From Chitinophaga pinensis (GTDB taxonomy: Bacteria > Bacteroidota > Bacteroidia > B-17B0 > Aurantibacillaceae), in contig CAMCZO010000008.1 of NCBI GenBank assembly GCA_945887955.1, positions 1-46,221 of the forward strand: 46,221 bases of DNA. The letters run 5' to 3'. Positions 27,654-35,478 of this stretch are shown one piece after another (position 1 is the first letter of the stretch; every line of letters starts with the position of its first letter). The translations under genes were made by a program, and so were the position numbers. Under the pieces are notes generated by a model. It was not told where the DNA came from, searched no databases, and worked only from the letters and a program-made list of their open reading frames with translations.

Positions 27654-27854
27654 TTACTCAATGGTTCCGTTTCGAGACGCTTCTTTTTTATAACGTGTTA
27701 AACGGAGAATCCAATAAGCAAGTATGCCAATTATCATTATCCAAATAATTAAATTTGGGCTTTGACCTAAAACACGCATCCCTTTAAAAATCCATTGAAA
27801 AAAAACTCCAGTTCCTTCAAAAATATCTGTCCAGGTAATCATTAGCATTTTCAT
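27654..27854 (-). CDS. small single-span membrane protein (DUF6341-like)
   Basis: A 66-residue protein with one clear membrane segment (about residues 33-52: LIIWIMIIGILAYWILRL) and a basic tail. The N-terminal part (ITWTDIFEGTGVFFQWIFKGM) is amphipathic. Its size, the WxxxIxxxLxYWxxxL pattern, and its position next to a DUF6427-type gene match the Bacteroidota DUF6341 family as I recall it; function is unknown. It is transcribed away from the DUF6427-like gene (61 bases between starts). Confidence 0.6.
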   Translation of the reverse strand: MKMLMITWTDIFEGTGVFFQWIFKGMRVLGQSPNLIIWIMIIGILAYWILRLTRYKKEASRNGTIE

Positions 27855-27915
27855 ATATTTAATTTTTGTAAGTTTACAGGTACAAATTTAAAAAAAATTA
27901 TATAATTAAAAAATT

Positions 27916-28902
27916 GTGTTTGCATCATTATTAAATAAAGGAATAAGAGGAAGTTTAGTCTTTTTAGTGTTAATTTTTTTAATTTCTGCTGTTTTAATTT
28001 ATTTTTCCCCTGTTTCCTTAGAAACTAATACTGATTCTGGCTTGTTTTTTAACTATTTAGTAAATAAAATTAGCAATAAAGCAGTTATTTTATGTTTAAA
28101 CTTTATTTTTATTGGCTTGGGTGTTTTTTTAACTGGATTAATTCTGATTAACCAAGAAATAGTTGAAAAGAGTAATTATTTTTCGGTGTTTTTATTCTTA
28201 ATACTTTCAATCATCTCGGTTAACCCTTTTCAAATAACGCCTCAACTATTTACCAATTTATTTATTTTATTTTATATCAATAAACTGATTTCTATTTATA
28301 GGCAAGAAAGAGTTTTGAGCCAAATTTTTGAAGCTGCATTTTGTCTTAGTTTCTCAGCATTTTTAACTATATCGAGTATAATTAGTTTACCTATATTTTT
28401 TATTACTTTAATAATTTTACGATCCTTTAACTGGAGAGAATGGGTAATTGCTATAGTTGGAATTTTTGCACCTTTATTTATATATGAAGGAGTAGCTTAT
28501 TTAAGTGGATATAATAGTTGGTATTTATTTGAAGCTATTGCGTTTTATTTTAAAAATCTAAGCAAACCGATAATTAGCGAGTATTATTTTCCAATTTTGT
28601 TTTTATTATTTGTCTTATTGCTAATTTCAGTAATTAAATCTTTTTTAATAAATTTTGGCAACACTGTAAAAAAACAAAGAACAAAGCTCCTATTTGTATC
28701 TGTTCTATTATTTAACACATTTGGATTCTTCTCAAAAGGTGCAACTGGTAGCAGTATTATTTTAACTTATGCCCTGCCACTAAGTTTTTTTATTGGTGAC
28801 TTTCTATATGAGATAAAACAAAAAAAAATAGTCAATACTATTTTAACGCTAATTCTACTCTGCTTAGCTGTTATTTTTGCAGGACAAATGGGGGCAATTT
28901 AA
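27916..28902 (+). CDS. polytopic membrane protein, DUF6427-like
   Basis: A 328-residue very hydrophobic protein with about nine to ten membrane segments. The block FITLIILRSFNWREWVIAIVGIFAP, followed by a Tyr/Trp-rich loop, resembles the DUF6427 family of Bacteroidota. No catalytic motif is visible and the function is unknown. The start is a GTG at 27916, which opens directly into MFASLLNKGIRGSLVFLVLIF. Its last four bases overlap the convergent gltX. Confidence 0.72.
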   Translation: MFASLLNKGIRGSLVFLVLIFLISAVLIYFSPVSLETNTDSGLFFNYLVNKISNKAVILCLNFIFIGLGVFLTGLILINQEIVEKSNYFSVFLFLILSIISVNPFQITPQLFTNLFILFYINKLISIYRQERVLSQIFEAAFCLSFSAFLTISSIISLPIFFITLIILRSFNWREWVIAIVGIFAPLFIYEGVAYLSGYNSWYLFEAIAFYFKNLSKPIISEYYFPILFLLFVLLLISVIKSFLINFGNTVKKQRTKLLFVSVLLFNTFGFFSKGATGSSIILTYALPLSFFIGDFLYEIKQKKIVNTILTLILLCLAVIFAGQMGAI

Positions 28903-30416
28903 TTGTTTTTTTGCAGAGCTAGTTCTAATCTTTTGATCACTTCATCTTTACCAATAAGTGCTAACATATCAAATAGCTGAGGGCCTCCAGCTACTCCAGT
29001 AATTAAAACACGTAACAATTGCATATCAATTTTACCAGCAGTTTTTAATAATTCTTCGAATGCATCGTGAATGTTTTGAGAAGACCAAGTATCTATTGAA
29101 TTAAAAGTAATTAATACAGAATTAAAAAGAGTTCCAGATGTATTGTTCCATTTTTTTGTCATTATTTTTTGATCGTAAGAAGTTGGTGCTTCAAAAATAT
29201 ATTTACCATGATCCCAAAATTCGTGAACAAACTGAACTTTTTCTTTTACGAGTTTACAAAAATCAATCATAAAAGTATCGTCTTTTTCGTGTCCTTTTTC
29301 TTTTAAAATTGGCTTGAATACTTGTGATAATTCATGGTCTGACTTCGCTCTTAAATACTGCTGATTAAACCATTTTGCTTTTTCTGGATCAAATTTTGCA
29401 CCAGATTTATGAACACGTTCAAACGAAAATAATTGCGCTAACTGATCAACAGAAAACAGCTCTTCGTTATTACCTGGATTCCATCCCAAAAGAGCTAAAA
29501 TATTTATAAAAGCTTCTGGGTAATATCCCGATTCTTTATAGCCAATATATGGCGTGGCTTCTCGAGGATCATGCCAACTTAATGGGAAAACAGGAAAGCG
29601 AGCTTCACGCTTAGAAATTTTACCATTGCCATCTGGATTTAAAATTAAAGGTAAGTGCGCTAATTTAGGCATTTGAGCTTCCAGCCCGAGATATCTATAA
29701 ATTAAGATGTGTGCCGGCGCACTTGGCAACCATTCTTCGCCTCTAACCGCATGAGTAATTTCCATTTCAATATCATCAACAATATGTGCTAAATGATAGG
29801 TAGGCATGCCGTCACTTTTTAATAATACTTTATCATCCACTTGAGCAGAATTAACAGTTACCCAGCCACGAATAATATCGTTAAATCGAATTTCTTCATT
29901 ACGTGGTACTTTTAATCTAACAACATATTTTTCTCCTTGATCTAATAATTTTTTTACATCATCTTCAGATAAAGTTAATGAGTTACGCATATTTAGACGA
30001 GAAACTGCATTATATTGAGGCGCCACTACTTTTGCGGCCTCTAATCTTTTGCGCATTTCTTCTAACTCTTCAGTTGTATCAAAAGCATAATAAGCAAAAC
30101 CAGAAGCAATTAATTTATTGGCATAGGTTTTATAAATGCCTAAATTTTTACGTTCACTTTGGCGATAAGGAGCATGCTTGCCATCGCCAAAACCAACGCC
30201 TTCATTAGGTTCAATGCCACACCATTTTAATGATTCAATTATATATTCCTCGGCACCTTCAACAAAACGCGTTTGGTCGGTATCTTCAATTCTTAAAATA
30301 AAATCGCCTCCATGCTTTTTCGCAAATAAATAATTAAACAAAGCCGTACGAATTCCACCCATATGCAAACCTCCAGTTGGACTGGGTGCAAATCTAACTC
30401 TAACACGTTTTTCCAT
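28899..30416 (-). CDS. gltX: glutamyl-tRNA synthetase
   Basis: A 505-residue class I synthetase. It has VRVRFAPSPTGGLHMGGIR (HIGH region, residues 5-23), LRIEDTDQTR, THAVRGEEWLPSAPAHILIY, the KMSKS-type loop GKISKREARF (about 263-272) and a C-terminal anticodon-binding cage. It charges tRNA-Glu; whether it also charges tRNA-Gln depends on GatCAB elsewhere. A TATCTTTG box on the minus strand (30423-30430) lies only seven bases before the ATG and may be its -7 element, which would make a nearly leaderless transcript; no TTG is found at the expected distance. Confidence 0.96.
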   Translation of the reverse strand: MEKRVRVRFAPSPTGGLHMGGIRTALFNYLFAKKHGGDFILRIEDTDQTRFVEGAEEYIIESLKWCGIEPNEGVGFGDGKHAPYRQSERKNLGIYKTYANKLIASGFAYYAFDTTEELEEMRKRLEAAKVVAPQYNAVSRLNMRNSLTLSEDDVKKLLDQGEKYVVRLKVPRNEEIRFNDIIRGWVTVNSAQVDDKVLLKSDGMPTYHLAHIVDDIEMEITHAVRGEEWLPSAPAHILIYRYLGLEAQMPKLAHLPLILNPDGNGKISKREARFPVFPLSWHDPREATPYIGYKESGYYPEAFINILALLGWNPGNNEELFSVDQLAQLFSFERVHKSGAKFDPEKAKWFNQQYLRAKSDHELSQVFKPILKEKGHEKDDTFMIDFCKLVKEKVQFVHEFWDHGKYIFEAPTSYDQKIMTKKWNNTSGTLFNSVLITFNSIDTWSSQNIHDAFEELLKTAGKIDMQLLRVLITGVAGGPQLFDMLALIGKDEVIKRLELALQKNN

Positions 30417-30453
30417 AGTTCACAAAGATAATGTAAATTTATATTTTAAAGAT

Positions 30454-30786
30454 ATGGAAAAAGACTTTTTTAAAATGGTTTATGAGGTGGTTAAATTAGT
30501 GCCTAAAGGAAGAGTAACGAGCTACGGGGCAATTGCTAATTATTTAGGCTCTAAATCTTCTTCAAGAGTTGTTGGTTATGCCATGAATGCATCACATAAA
30601 ATAAAACCAAAAGTTCCTGCTCACCGAGTTGTAAATAGAATCGGATTACTTAGCGGAAAAAAGCATTTCGAAACTCCTTTTCAAATGGAGGAATTATTAA
30701 TGAAAGAAAAAATTGTAATTAAAAATGATAAAGTAATAGATTTTAAAAAAATATTTTGGGACCCACAAAAAGAATTAAAGTTTTAA
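30454..30786 (+). CDS. alkyltransferase-like protein (ATL)
   Basis: A 110-residue MGMT-fold DNA-binding protein: FKMVYEVVKLVPKGRVTSYGAIANYLG (helix-turn-helix), then SSRVVGYAMNAS, where Arg is the base-flipping finger. The active-site PCHRV of real methyltransferases reads PAHRVV (residues 55-60), so Cys is replaced by Ala and no alkyl transfer is possible. ATL proteins bind O6-alkylguanine and guide nucleotide excision repair; most have Trp at this position, so Ala is a less common variant. It is divergent from gltX (37 bases between starts) and 32 bases before the next gene. Confidence 0.88.
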   Translation: MEKDFFKMVYEVVKLVPKGRVTSYGAIANYLGSKSSSRVVGYAMNASHKIKPKVPAHRVVNRIGLLSGKKHFETPFQMEELLMKEKIVIKNDKVIDFKKIFWDPQKELKF

Positions 30787-30818
30787 ATTAAATAAATATA
30801 TTCCTCAAACATTGTCTT

Positions 30819-31259
30819 ATGAATATTTTAAAAGAATTAGAATTTATTGATAGAATTGACGGTAATTTTCCATACGGAGATAGAAAAGAATGCATAAAAT
30901 TAATGGATGAAGCAGTTTTAATTTCTCCAAACGCTTCATTTGCAGTAATAGAAGAGATTTGTAGAATACCTGATGAAGACCGGGCATTATTACCATTTTT
31001 AGCCCTATTAGATCTATTAAAAGAAATCGAAAAACGATTTGAACATCCTTTAAAAGAATTAATCGTAAAAATTGCTAGTCGAATGATTAAAGAGCAAGAA
31101 AGTTCTTTAGAAGAAACTTTACTGAATTTAGAAAGCTTAAAAAAATATCCCCGACAATTTGCTTGCCTTAATATTATTTTTTATTCGTGTCATGGAGATG
31201 AAACAAAATTAAACGCTGGCTGGGACGAAATAATAAAACTTTGGGACAAAGGCAATTAA
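30819..31259 (+). CDS. hypothetical helical protein (146 aa)
   Basis: I do not recognise this protein. It is acidic, soluble and probably all-helical, with segments such as IDGNFPYGDRKECIKLMDEAVLISPNASFAVIEEICRIP and LALLDLLKEIEKRFEHPLKELIVKIASRMIKE. No signal peptide, membrane span or metal motif is seen. The pattern could suit a HEAT/TPR-like helical repeat, which is a guess. It follows the ATL gene by 32 bases on the same strand, so the two may be co-transcribed, and it converges with the dehydrogenase gene (four-base gap). Confidence 0.75.
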   Translation: MNILKELEFIDRIDGNFPYGDRKECIKLMDEAVLISPNASFAVIEEICRIPDEDRALLPFLALLDLLKEIEKRFEHPLKELIVKIASRMIKEQESSLEETLLNLESLKKYPRQFACLNIIFYSCHGDETKLNAGWDEIIKLWDKGN

Positions 31260-31263
31260 ATAA

Positions 31264-32469
31264 TTAATAAGCATAATCGCTTAAGTAATTAAAATTTTCG
31301 CACAACTTTCCATCCATACAAATACTTGCGCGATTAATGATGCTATCTTTATCCTCACCAAAAATATATGGCAGCACACGTTCTGATAAATCTTTTCCAA
31401 AATCATCACTAGCATCTCTTGGTAGTTCGCAGGGTAAATTATCTACAGCCATAATACAAACAGTATCTTTATTAAAAGGTAAATCTTCTTTTCCTGTCAT
31501 AATATTATAGCCATAAAATGGTTGGGAAATGGTGCTTGCTCTTATGGTAGAAGGAACGGAACCATTCACATCACAAGTTACATCGGCAATTACAGATAAA
31601 TGAAAATCTTTTTCTTGCATATCCTGCTGACTAAACATTTGTGGAGAGCGAGGATCCCAAAAATGAGCAGAAATAAATATGTCGGCTGATTTTGTAAAAA
31701 TTGGGAATTTAGAAACAAAATGCTCTGGGTGAGCATAAAAATCATTTAAATCGAAATTATGGTCATTTGGTCTTTCAACATAATCGCGAGGGTTTAACTG
31801 ACAATAAACTGGTTCTCTGTAAGAAGCCATTAAAAACTCTTCGGGTGTTACCTTTCGGATTCTGAGAGCGCTTAAGGTTTCTATCACTCCATTGGCAACT
31901 CTTCCACCTCCTGTTAGCGCAATTTTAATATTTGGTAATTTTACACGCTTCAGCTCTTCTTCCATTTCTGCTTTATCTCTACATAAATTGGCTGGCTTTA
32001 AACGAAATAAATCATACTTAATGCCATAACCTAAAATACCATTGTATGCCCCTACAATTCCTGCATATCGTCCAAAACCAATAATTCGATTATGCGTTTT
32101 ATCGGTTAGTGTTTCGTAATCTATCATTTGAATACGTTTAGCAATTAATGCCTGCATTAAAATTTTATTGTGTGGCTGTTTTTTAATCGTATGCGAAAAG
32201 AAAAAATATTTTTTACCTTCAATTAATTTTTCGGGTGGCACTTGTTTTACTCCCATTAAAACATCACAATCAGATAAATCTTCTTGAAATGATATTCCAA
32301 AAGAAGTATACTCTTCATCAGAATAACACCTTGTTTTACTTTGCTGAACAACAATTTCGAGGCTTTTATATTTCCGCATCAATTCAGCACAAATTAATGG
32401 TGTAAGTGGCACACGTTTATCAGGCGGATTTTTTTCTTCGCGTAATACACCTATTTTAAATGATTGCAT
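31264..32469 (-). CDS. AlaDH/PNT-fold NAD(P) oxidoreductase, LYS1/saccharopine dehydrogenase-like
   Basis: A 401-residue dehydrogenase. The N-terminal alanine dehydrogenase/transhydrogenase domain reads IGVLREEKNPPDKRVPLTP, SDEEYTSFGI and LMGVKQVPPEKL, then FFSHTIKKQPHNK and GFGRYAGIVGAYNGI. The Rossmann motif is ALTGGGRVANGVIETL near residue 190. This combination is close to NAD-dependent, lysine-forming saccharopine dehydrogenases (LYS1). Bacteroidota homologues are usually annotated only as oxidoreductases, and no lysine-pathway neighbours are present, so the substrate is uncertain. Its start lies 31 bases from the divergent S41 peptidase; a TATCTTTG box on the minus strand (32487-32494) could be its -7 element. 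Confidence 0.8.
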   Translation of the reverse strand: MQSFKIGVLREEKNPPDKRVPLTPLICAELMRKYKSLEIVVQQSKTRCYSDEEYTSFGISFQEDLSDCDVLMGVKQVPPEKLIEGKKYFFFSHTIKKQPHNKILMQALIAKRIQMIDYETLTDKTHNRIIGFGRYAGIVGAYNGILGYGIKYDLFRLKPANLCRDKAEMEEELKRVKLPNIKIALTGGGRVANGVIETLSALRIRKVTPEEFLMASYREPVYCQLNPRDYVERPNDHNFDLNDFYAHPEHFVSKFPIFTKSADIFISAHFWDPRSPQMFSQQDMQEKDFHLSVIADVTCDVNGSVPSTIRASTISQPFYGYNIMTGKEDLPFNKDTVCIMAVDNLPCELPRDASDDFGKDLSERVLPYIFGEDKDSIINRASICMDGKLCENFNYLSDYAY

Positions 32470-32500
32470 CTATTTTTGTATTTTTACAAAGATAACATTT

Positions 32501-33964
32501 ATGCGATTTTTAATCATCATTTGGTCTTTTATTTTTTTTGTTTATTTATTTATAAACCCTTGCTCTGCACAAACTAATCAAAGTGCGATTTCTAAAAAAT
32601 ATACGGCAGCGCAATTAAAAGAAGATACTAAAATATTAAAAGATGTAACAATAGCCATGCATCCTGCCATTGGCATTTATCAATCCAAAAACTATTACAC
32701 TAATTTTTTTGATGTTTTTATTTCAAAATTAAACGATAGTTTAACAGAAAAAGAATTTAGAATAAAACTAAAATTATTGATGGAAAACCTGCACTGCGGG
32801 CATACAGAAGTAATTAATTCAAAAAAGTATTACCGAGAAATAAACAAAAATAAATTAAACTTTTCTACTTTATTATTTCTTCCTATTCAAAATAAATTAT
32901 ATGTAATTGGTGATTTAAATAAAAAAAAAGATACGAGCTTATTAAAAATCGGAACCGAAATTATTCGAATAAATGGGATTGCTGTTGACTCTATCATAAA
33001 CTATAGCAAACGATTTATTAGTAGCGATGGATATAATCAAACTTCAAAAAATCACTTTATTCAACTATCGTTTAATAATTTTTTAGTTGGCTTATTTGGC
33101 AGACCAGACACATTTAACATAGATTATTTAGCTGGTACAAAAATAAAAAACTTAAAATATAGCGCTTTTAAAACGAAGTCTCTTCCTCTTCTCCCACTTC
33201 AAAAAAAAGAGGATAGTTTATTTACAAAATATAAGCGCGCGCAAATAAAATATCGGTTTTTAGATTTACAAAATAAAACCATGTTATTAAAAATATCGGC
33301 TTTTTCTCCTGTTCAAAGCGCAAAAGCTTACCGAAAAATTTTTAAAAAATTACAAAAATACCAAACCGACAATTTAGTTATTGATTTAAGAAATAATGGA
33401 GGTGGGAGTATTGAAAACGCTTATAGATTATTAAGCTACCTAATTGATACTTCAGAAAATCAAACGCTACGAACAAACATAAAAAAATATCCTTACAAAA
33501 AATATACTCGAGGCAACATTTTATTTAAACTTACACGCTTTGTTTTTGGAATTTTGAGTAAAAAAGAAACTAAGTTTGAAACCGATAACTATACCTTTAC
33601 CATTAAACCAAGGAAAAAAAATCATTTTAATAAAAAAATATTAGTATTAATTAATGGCGGATCTTTTTCGGCATCGATTTTAGTAGCAGCTTATTTAAAA
33701 AATAATAACCGCGCCGAATTTATTGGAGAAGAAACTGGAGGAACTATCGAAGGATGTAATGCAGGTGTAATGCCCTATTATAAATTACCAAATACCAATG
33801 TTAGAGTTAGAATGCCTGCATTTAGAGTAATAAACGATGTTTGTCCCAACATTACCGCACATGGCCTATTGCCAGATTATAAAACAAAATACAGTTTAAC
33901 TGATTATATACAACAAATAGATGTAGATTTATTAAAAGTTAAAGAAATACTTAAGCTTGACTAA
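32501..33964 (+). CDS. S41 family peptidase, secreted
   Basis: A 487-residue exported peptidase. The signal peptide covers ~1-23 (FFVYLFINPCSAQT). A helical N-domain with NLHCGHTEV is followed by a small PDZ-like part and the S41 core: NLVIDLRNNGGGSIENAY, then ILVLINGGSFSASILVAAYL with S390 as the likely nucleophile, and EFIGEETGGTIEGCNAG. The Lys of CtpA-type Ser-Lys dyads (GEKTFGKG) is not present at the same place, so it is nearer to the Bacteroidota/tricorn-like S41 branch. Substrate unknown. Its last bases overlap the -33 element of ssrA. Confidence 0.88.
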   Translation: MRFLIIIWSFIFFVYLFINPCSAQTNQSAISKKYTAAQLKEDTKILKDVTIAMHPAIGIYQSKNYYTNFFDVFISKLNDSLTEKEFRIKLKLLMENLHCGHTEVINSKKYYREINKNKLNFSTLLFLPIQNKLYVIGDLNKKKDTSLLKIGTEIIRINGIAVDSIINYSKRFISSDGYNQTSKNHFIQLSFNNFLVGLFGRPDTFNIDYLAGTKIKNLKYSAFKTKSLPLLPLQKKEDSLFTKYKRAQIKYRFLDLQNKTMLLKISAFSPVQSAKAYRKIFKKLQKYQTDNLVIDLRNNGGGSIENAYRLLSYLIDTSENQTLRTNIKKYPYKKYTRGNILFKLTRFVFGILSKKETKFETDNYTFTIKPRKKNHFNKKILVLINGGSFSASILVAAYLKNNNRAEFIGEETGGTIEGCNAGVMPYYKLPNTNVRVRMPAFRVINDVCPNITAHGLLPDYKTKYSLTDYIQQIDVDLLKVKEILKLD

Positions 33965-33988
33965 AGCTAAAATTTTGTTGTACCTTTG
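33957..33988 (+). promoter_or_regulatory. ssrA promoter
   Basis: TTG at 33957-33959 and TACCTTTG at 33981-33988 are 21 bases apart, a near-ideal Bacteroidota promoter. The mature tmRNA begins about 20 bases after the -7 box. The -33 element sits in the last codons of the S41 peptidase gene. Confidence 0.75.
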
Positions 33989-34008
33989 TATTCTGTTCTT
34001 TAATTATT

Positions 34009-34375
34009 GGGTCCGACCGGTTTTGACAGTAAGCGCATCAAATAGGTAAGCACGTAGAGCGTTGTAAGACGAGCTCTTTAAACTGAACTTTCAAAACTTT
34101 TATTTGGCGAAGATAACTCTTACGCTATGGCTGCTTAATTTAGAATTAAGTAACCTTTGCTTTCCAAGGAGCTAAACTGCTCTGCGCTTTGGGTAAAGCA
34201 TCATAAATGTGTAGTTTATTTTAGTGATGTTGTTAACTAAAATAATATAAACAACTAAGTTAAAGTTTGGTTTGAATTAACGCCTGGCTTTGATCGAAAA
34301 TTAAGTTAATACTAAACGTGAAGAAAGCTTATTTTTTCCTTATTTGGACGAGAGTTCGAATCTCTCCGGATCCAC
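34009..34375 (+). ncRNA. ssrA: tmRNA
   Basis: Transfer-messenger RNA, which rescues stalled ribosomes and tags the unfinished protein. The 5' end GGGTCCG(ACCGGTTTTGACAG) pairs with 3' CGGATCC through one G-T pair, giving the tRNA-like acceptor; the T arm is GAGAG-TTCGAAT-CTCTC and A34375 is the discriminator base. The CCA is not encoded directly (CTCCA follows). The tag frame begins at GGC 34106 and ends with TAA at 34136-34138, encoding GEDNSYAMAA, so the added tag is A-GEDNSYAMAA. The penultimate-region Met replaces the usual Leu of ALAA. Confidence 0.96.
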
Positions 34376-34386
34376 TCCAAGGGAAG

Positions 34387-34413
34387 GCACACCAAATTCG
34401 GTGTGCTTTTTTT
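34387..34413 (+). terminator. ssrA terminator
   Basis: GCACACC (34387-34393) pairs with GGTGTGC (34100-series arm at 34400-34406) around a six-base loop, followed by seven Ts (34407-34413). A clean intrinsic terminator. Confidence 0.9.
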
Positions 34414-34458
34414 ACTTTCCTTTAAAGGCTTGTCATTACTTCATTTTAGCGATACCAC

Positions 34459-34659
34459 TCAATTCATTTTTAGAGTTCGAACTTTTTTATTATCGAAAAT
34501 CAACTTCGAGGGAAATATCGAACTCACTATATGCTGCTTTGTGGCCGTATTTTTTTGTTGGTAAGCGTTTTCAAGATTCGATAGGAGTCCAACAGCAGCA
34601 TCAATCTTAGAATCCAAATTCTGCATTCCTGCATTATTGCAATTTACGATGTAATTAAG
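34459..34659 (-). pseudogene. C-terminal remnant of a serine site-specific recombinase
   Basis: A 66-codon open stretch ends with TGA at 34459-34461. An in-frame TAA lies two codons before its beginning, and there is no suitable start codon. It reads LNYIVNCNNAGMQNLDSKID, then AVGLLSNLENAYQQKNTATK and QHIVSSIFPSKLIFDNKKVR. The pattern of a helix with paired Leu, KQxIVSSIFPxKLxFDxKxxRT and a short tail is that of the C-terminus of large serine recombinases ('recombinase family proteins') of Bacteroidota elements. The catalytic N-terminal domain is absent. It lies 45 bases beyond the ssrA terminator, facing ssrA. Assignment is by pattern recognition, not by search. Confidence 0.65.
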
Positions 34660-34728
34660 CCTTTACATAAAAAAATATTTTTTTTCCTTTGTAACTTTTA
34701 ATATTTTTTAATCTTATTACTAGTAGTA

Positions 34729-35430
34729 ATGAAAATTATACTTGTAATATCCGCATTTTTTTTGATCAGCTTTTCAGGAGGTGTAATAAAATATTATGAT
34801 AAACTATTTCCGGAAGATTATAGTGCTGCTTTAAATTTTGTAACTACAAATTATTCAAAATTCAAATCTATTGCCTTAAAATACAAACATAATCCTGTTT
34901 TTACAACTGCTATTGTGTTTCCTGAAATAATGCGTTACTCTGTATTACAAGATTTTATTGAAACTTCAGCTCTTGAAATAGCTTATACAAATTACGGAAG
35001 CAGTGTTGCAGATTTCTCTATAGGTCGTTTTCAAATGAAACCATCCTTCATTGAATCTTTAGAACATGAAATAGATAAAAATGATAGCCTGTCTGAAATT
35101 TTTTCTGAAATTATTTTTAAATCACATATAAGCGAACTTGAAAAAAGAAAAACGAGATTACAACACTTACAAAATATTAATTGGCAAATAATTTATTTAA
35201 ATGCCTTTATAACTATTTGCGATATACGATTTAAAGAATTAGATTTTGAAAGTACAACAGATAAATTGTTATTTTATGCCACAGCTTATAATACAGGATT
35301 TTATAATAAACCTAATGCTATCCGAATTAAAGCAACCCAACCTTATTTTCCTTACGGACCAAAATATAAAGGCACACAATACGTATATGGAGATGTTGCA
35401 ACCTACTATTACACTAAACTAAATAAATAA
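34729..35430 (+). CDS. exported protein, possibly lysozyme-like (transglycosylase) fold
   Basis: A 233-residue protein with a signal-like N-terminus (MKIILVISAFFLISFSGG). The middle has FTTAIVFPEIMRYS, then YTNYGSSVADFSIGRFQMKPSFIESLE, and near the end FYATAYNTGFYNKPNAIR. The order Glu-rich helix, then G-RFQMKPS, then A-YN-G resembles the catalytic Glu, GxxQ and AYNxG motifs of SLT-type lytic transglycosylases, but with altered spacing, so this is tentative. If correct it would cleave peptidoglycan in the periplasm. It lies 48 bases before a lipoprotein gene on the same strand, so they may be co-transcribed. Confidence 0.75.
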   Translation: MKIILVISAFFLISFSGGVIKYYDKLFPEDYSAALNFVTTNYSKFKSIALKYKHNPVFTTAIVFPEIMRYSVLQDFIETSALEIAYTNYGSSVADFSIGRFQMKPSFIESLEHEIDKNDSLSEIFSEIIFKSHISELEKRKTRLQHLQNINWQIIYLNAFITICDIRFKELDFESTTDKLLFYATAYNTGFYNKPNAIRIKATQPYFPYGPKYKGTQYVYGDVATYYYTKLNK

Positions 35431-35478
35431 TAAAGCTTATGACAAAGTAATTTACTAAACCCCCTAAAATACAATCCT

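Noticed and set aside
34344..34610. 88-aa frame overlapping the ssrA 3' end
   Set aside because: It begins inside the tRNA-like part of tmRNA and runs through its terminator and antisense to the recombinase remnant; no coding support.
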